Source: CAYNVQ01 sp964400735 (GTDB lineage: Bacteria; Acidobacteriota; Aminicenantia; Aminicenantales; Aminicenantaceae). Taken from it: a DNA stretch of 64,000 bases. The translations under genes were made by a program, and so were the position numbers. The stretch spans positions 1 to 64,000 of the forward strand of contig CAYNVQ010000013.1 of the NCBI GenBank assembly GCA_964400735.1, read 5' to 3'. Position 1 is the first letter of the stretch; each line of letters opens with the position of its first letter. Shown one piece after another: positions 60,791 to 64,000 of this stretch. The notes below the pieces were generated by a model, which was given only the letters and a program-made list of their open reading frames with translations, did not search any database and was not told the DNA's origin.

Positions 60791-63151
60791 TTATCCGTCC
60801 ACCTTGCTCTGAACAGCACTCAGGCGTTCCACCACCCAAATGCCCCGGCCGTTGGTGGCGATGACCAGGATATTATCCCGGGGATGGATCTTCAGATCCC
60901 AGACATAACACGAGGGGAGGTTTTGTCCCAGTACGTGATAGGTCTGCCCGCCGTCAAGGCTGACATACACGCCGAAATCAGTGCCCACATAAAGAATTCC
61001 TTCTTTTTTTGGATCCTCTCGAATGACGTTGATCGGGCCGCAGGGGATGTTTCCTGAGATATCCGACCAGGTTTTTCCATAATCGACGGATTTATAGATA
61101 TAGTCGTTCATGTCGTCATCCCGCCGGCCGTTAAGAGTCACATAAACCGTGGCCTTATCGTATTTGGAAGCCACAATGCGGGAGACATGTTTGTAATAAG
61201 GAAGCCCGGAGGTGATTTCCGTCCAGGTTTTCCCTCCGTCCTTGGTCACATGCACCCTTCCATCATCCGATCCGGCGTAGAGCAGGCCGTATTCAAAGGG
61301 AGATTCGGAAAGGGCCGTCAAGCAATGGAAGGGGATAGCGAAGGGAAGCTCTCCCATGGTTTCAGGGTCATTGTAAGTCAGATCCCCGCTGATCCTTTCC
61401 CTGGTCTCCCCTCTATCTTCGGAGCGGAAAACATACTGCATGCCGTGGTAGATCACGTTCGGATTGTGGGGAGAGAGGATGGTTGGTGCCAGCCACTGGC
61501 CGCGCAGCGGGGGCTCTCCCTCCCCCACCTCAGGAAGGATGTTTTTGGATTTCCACTGGCCGTCTTTTAGCTCAGAACGCATCAGGCTGCCGTAGAATGA
61601 GGAGGAGTAAACCGTATTGGCGTCGGTGGGGTCGATAGCCTGGAAGGTTCCCTCGCCGCCCGGGGCTCTCTCCCAGGGCCTGGAGACCCGTCCGTAGCTC
61701 ATGTAGTCGGAATCGGGCCGGTGGGTCACCACTCCCCGGTAGCTGTTGTGGTCCTGCACCGAGCCGTAGACATAAAAGGGATCCTGCATATCGAAGGAGA
61801 CATTGTAAAACTGCGAGGCGGGAAAATTGCGATGAAAATCCCGCCAGGTTTCTCCTCCGTCATAGCTGACATTCACCCCGCCGTCGTTGACATTGATCAG
61901 ATAATCGGAGTCGGTGGGATCGATCCATAATCCATGGTGGTCGCCATGCAGGCCGGGGAAATAGAGAATCTTCCAGCTTTTACCGCCGTCGGTGGATTTG
62001 GCCAGAGCCAGTCCCATGATATAGAGCGTATTCTCATCGCTGGGGTCCACCCGAATCTGGCCGAACACCCAGCCGTAAGTACCGCCAAATCCCTCCATCA
62101 TGCGGTCGTCGGGGCTGACCTTGACCCAGGTTTCCCCCTTGTCGTCGGACCTGTAGACCTCGGCGCCCTTGATGACCGCCCCCTCTCTTAGTCGGCCATA
62201 GGCATCCCTCTCCCCTTCCCTGGGCATGCGCCCTGGATTGTGGTTATCCACGAAGGCATAGACCACCCGGGGATTGCTCTGGGCCACATCCAGTCCGATA
62301 CGGCCGGTGAGCTTTGTGTCGGGAAGCCCGGCGGTCTTCTGCGTCCACGTTTTGCCGCCGTCCATGGTCTTGAAGATACCGTCGCCAGGCCCCGGTCGGG
62401 GGTCGCTCCACCGCTCCCGGGTCCGGTTCCACATGGAAGCCAAAAGGGTTTCGGGATTCTCTGGGTCCATGACCAGATCGACGGCACCTGTGTGGTCGTT
62501 GAGATAAAAAATCTTAGCCCAGGTCTTTCCCCCGTCCGTGGTCTTGAAAACACCCCTTTCCTCGTTGCAGGTCCATTCGTGGCCCGGAACTGCCACATAC
62601 ACCACATCGGGATTCTCCGGATGGATGACGATCCGGGAGATGGTGCCGGAGTCCTCGATTCCCATGAGGGTCCAGGTCTTGCCGGCGTCGGTGGATTTAT
62701 AGATGCCCGTTCCCGCCACTGAGGCTCGGAAGATATTGGCCTCCCCCGTTCCTACCCAAACTATGTTCCCATTATTCTGATCCACGGCCACATCCCCGAT
62801 GGAGGTGGAAGGGACATCGTCCATGATGGGCTCCCAGGTAATGCCGGAATTGACGGTTTTCCAAAGGCCGCCGGTGGCAGAGCCCACATAGATGGTGTGC
62901 TTGCTCCCTTTAGGCACTCCCACATCGGTGCAGCGGATAGAAATCACGTCGGGACCGATGAACCGCCACTTCACATTTTTGAAGATGGATGTATTCCTCA
63001 TCTTCTGGAACGTCTCATAGCCTTTGATCCTCAGCTCGGGAGGGGTGTTCTCGACTTTTTTCTGACCTGCCGACCCTAAAACAAAAACTGCCAGCGCCAA
63101 GCAAGCCATAAAGGCACCAAGGATTTGTGTCCGGATATTTCTCGTTTTCAT
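60791..63151 (-). CDS. Secreted VPS10/sialidase-like propeller protein (BNR repeats)
   Basis: A 786-residue exported protein; the start at 63151 follows GGAGGTG. Signal (about 8-27). At least eight Asp-box/BNR repeats are visible: STDAGKTWTLMG, TTDGGKTWAKIF, TMDGGKTWTQKT, SDDKGETWVKVS, STDGGKSWKILY, SYDGGETWRDFH, TKDGGKTWTEIT, SVDYGKTWSDIS, forming a ten-bladed sortilin-like or double propeller. No sialidase arginine triad identified. Such proteins are numerous in Acidobacteriota-type genomes; function unknown. Confidence 0.85.
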   Translation of the reverse strand: MKTRNIRTQILGAFMACLALAVFVLGSAGQKKVENTPPELRIKGYETFQKMRNTSIFKNVKWRFIGPDVISIRCTDVGVPKGSKHTIYVGSATGGLWKTVNSGITWEPIMDDVPSTSIGDVAVDQNNGNIVWVGTGEANIFRASVAGTGIYKSTDAGKTWTLMGIEDSGTISRIVIHPENPDVVYVAVPGHEWTCNEERGVFKTTDGGKTWAKIFYLNDHTGAVDLVMDPENPETLLASMWNRTRERWSDPRPGPGDGIFKTMDGGKTWTQKTAGLPDTKLTGRIGLDVAQSNPRVVYAFVDNHNPGRMPREGERDAYGRLREGAVIKGAEVYRSDDKGETWVKVSPDDRMMEGFGGTYGWVFGQIRVDPSDENTLYIMGLALAKSTDGGKSWKILYFPGLHGDHHGLWIDPTDSDYLINVNDGGVNVSYDGGETWRDFHRNFPASQFYNVSFDMQDPFYVYGSVQDHNSYRGVVTHRPDSDYMSYGRVSRPWERAPGGEGTFQAIDPTDANTVYSSSFYGSLMRSELKDGQWKSKNILPEVGEGEPPLRGQWLAPTILSPHNPNVIYHGMQYVFRSEDRGETRERISGDLTYNDPETMGELPFAIPFHCLTALSESPFEYGLLYAGSDDGRVHVTKDGGKTWTEITSGLPYYKHVSRIVASKYDKATVYVTLNGRRDDDMNDYIYKSVDYGKTWSDISGNIPCGPINVIREDPKKEGILYVGTDFGVYVSLDGGQTYHVLGQNLPSCYVWDLKIHPRDNILVIATNGRGIWVVERLSAVQSKVDG

Positions 63152-63453
63152 AACCGTCACCTCCATAAATTCGTGTTAGGCCGAAAAAAAATCATATGTT
63201 TCAGACTCGGATTTGTCAACAAACGGCGAAACAGGGTAAGCATCTCCAAAACCGTGCTGATTTTAAATCTGGCAGGGAAGTTGAAGAGGAAGCCATCCGG
63301 AGGCGAGCGGGCATGGAAAGCAAGCTTTGCTGGCAGGTTGGAGAGCGAGCCGAGGAATAAGCTGGTTTTGCTCGCTGGATTATCAATCACTTTTTCCTGA
63401 CATTACCGAATTTTAGCTGGAAGAAAATCCCGGGTTAGGTTATCCTTTTTTCG

Positions 63454-64000
63454 ATGAACCTCCACTCCTTCGATCTCGTTCTGATTTTCGGCTACCTTGT
63501 ACTGGTCGCTATCATCGGTTTCTGGGTCAAGAAGAAAGCCACCAAACAACTTGATTCCTATTACCTGGCCGGGCGCAACGTCCCCTGGTGGATGCTCGGC
63601 CTGGCCGGATGTTCTAGCTACATCGATATCGGGGGCACCATGGCCATGGTAGGAGCCCTGTATTATCTGGGCTTGAAGGCTGTCTGGGCCACCCATATCT
63701 ACTGGGGATGGTTCATCATCTGCTTCTACATGGCCTTCCAGGCCAAGTGGATTCGACGGTCCGGTGTCATGACCTTTGCCGAATGGAATAAGACCCGCTT
63801 CGGCGATACCCGGGACGCCGAGATGGCCCGCATCGCCGCCGCTGTTTTCCTGCTGATTTTGATGATCTTCAACCTGATGTACATCGCGGTAGGAATCGGA
63901 AAATTCGCCGAGGAATTCCTGCCCCTCCCCCGCTGGGGAGCCACGCTCATCGTTTTTGCCGCTGTCGGCATCTACGTCACGCTGGCTGGATTTTTCGGGG
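63454..64000 (+). CDS. Sodium:solute symporter, N-terminal part (continues past window)
   Basis: From ATG 63454 the frame is open to the window edge (182 codons). It begins MNLHSFDLVLIFGYLVLVAI; the SSS motif LDSYYLAGRNVPWWMLGLAG and four to five membrane helices follow. Third SSS gene of the window. No strong ribosome site; divergent from the propeller gene at 63151. The apparent minus-strand frames here are shadows. Confidence 0.85.
   Translation, partial: MNLHSFDLVLIFGYLVLVAIIGFWVKKKATKQLDSYYLAGRNVPWWMLGLAGCSSYIDIGGTMAMVGALYYLGLKAVWATHIYWGWFIICFYMAFQAKWIRRSGVMTFAEWNKTRFGDTRDAEMARIAAAVFLLILMIFNLMYIAVGIGKFAEEFLPLPRWGATLIVFAAVGIYVTLAGFFG

Noticed and set aside
63403..63971. Minus-strand frames opposite the third SSS gene
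   Set aside because: They mirror a clear SSS coding frame and have no domain similarity of their own.

Overview
The window is a bacterial chromosome segment of roughly half G+C (judged by eye, not computed), with Gram-negative character: many Sec signal peptides, lipoboxes and an outer-membrane beta-barrel protein. The gene repertoire suggests the Acidobacteriota/Candidatus Aminicenantes neighbourhood: sulfatase-like/TPR proteins, a peptidase-MA/TolB/BamA fusion, an S9 dipeptidyl peptidase, a VPS10-like propeller protein, GH172 and GH20 enzymes, DUF3014 and several SSS symporters. That placement is inference; no 16S gene is present.

Layout. Positions 1-13 kb hold housekeeping and miscellaneous genes: rarA, a MerR-type gene next to tRNA-Pro(GGG) and surE, a membrane LuxR-type regulator divergent from a serine hydrolase, a sulfatase-like TPR protein, a radical-SAM PflX-like protein, a secreted creatininase-family protein and a two-gene envelope operon. 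A clearly decayed purF lies at 13.55-13.93 kb. Positions 14-23 kb carry an SH3-domain lipoprotein, an M48 protease, a TauE/SafE permease, sdhAB without adjacent membrane anchors, and a 1020-residue protease/propeller/barrel fusion. An esterase, SSS symporter and 48-residue membrane peptide follow at 24.3-26.7 kb.

The metabolic centre is 26.7-41.0 kb, read on the minus strand: two phosphohexomutase paralogues (one apparently catalytically dead), nagB, nagA, an SSS symporter with three small membrane proteins, a GH20 hexosaminidase lipoprotein, a Tat-dependent aldo/keto reductase, a NagX-type acyltransferase and a GH172 (DUF2961) lipoprotein. Together these look like a scavenging system for N-acetylglucosamine-containing glycans: extracytoplasmic cleavage, sodium-driven import, deacetylation and deamination. 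No GlcNAc kinase is seen here.

From 41.3 to 64 kb there is a PLP-dependent Cys/Met enzyme, a small regulator/membrane/lipoprotein cluster, several broken genes (a 5'-truncated RraA-family gene, a secreted-protein gene cut by a repeat, a propeller gene with one amber codon), a TIM-barrel glycosidase-like protein, a D-aminoacylase-like lipoprotein, peptidases of families S9 and M1, a membrane-bound cytochrome c and the start of a third SSS symporter.

The most unusual signal is a dispersed non-coding element with six recognisable copies (A-F) plus fragments. Copies share an internal core but end in long inverted arms that differ completely between copy classes while remaining complementary within each copy. 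An internal stem also changes in a compensatory way. Copies have altered neighbouring genes, and one carries a nested 88-bp palindromic element. No CRISPR array, rRNA gene, prophage or intact transposase gene was seen.
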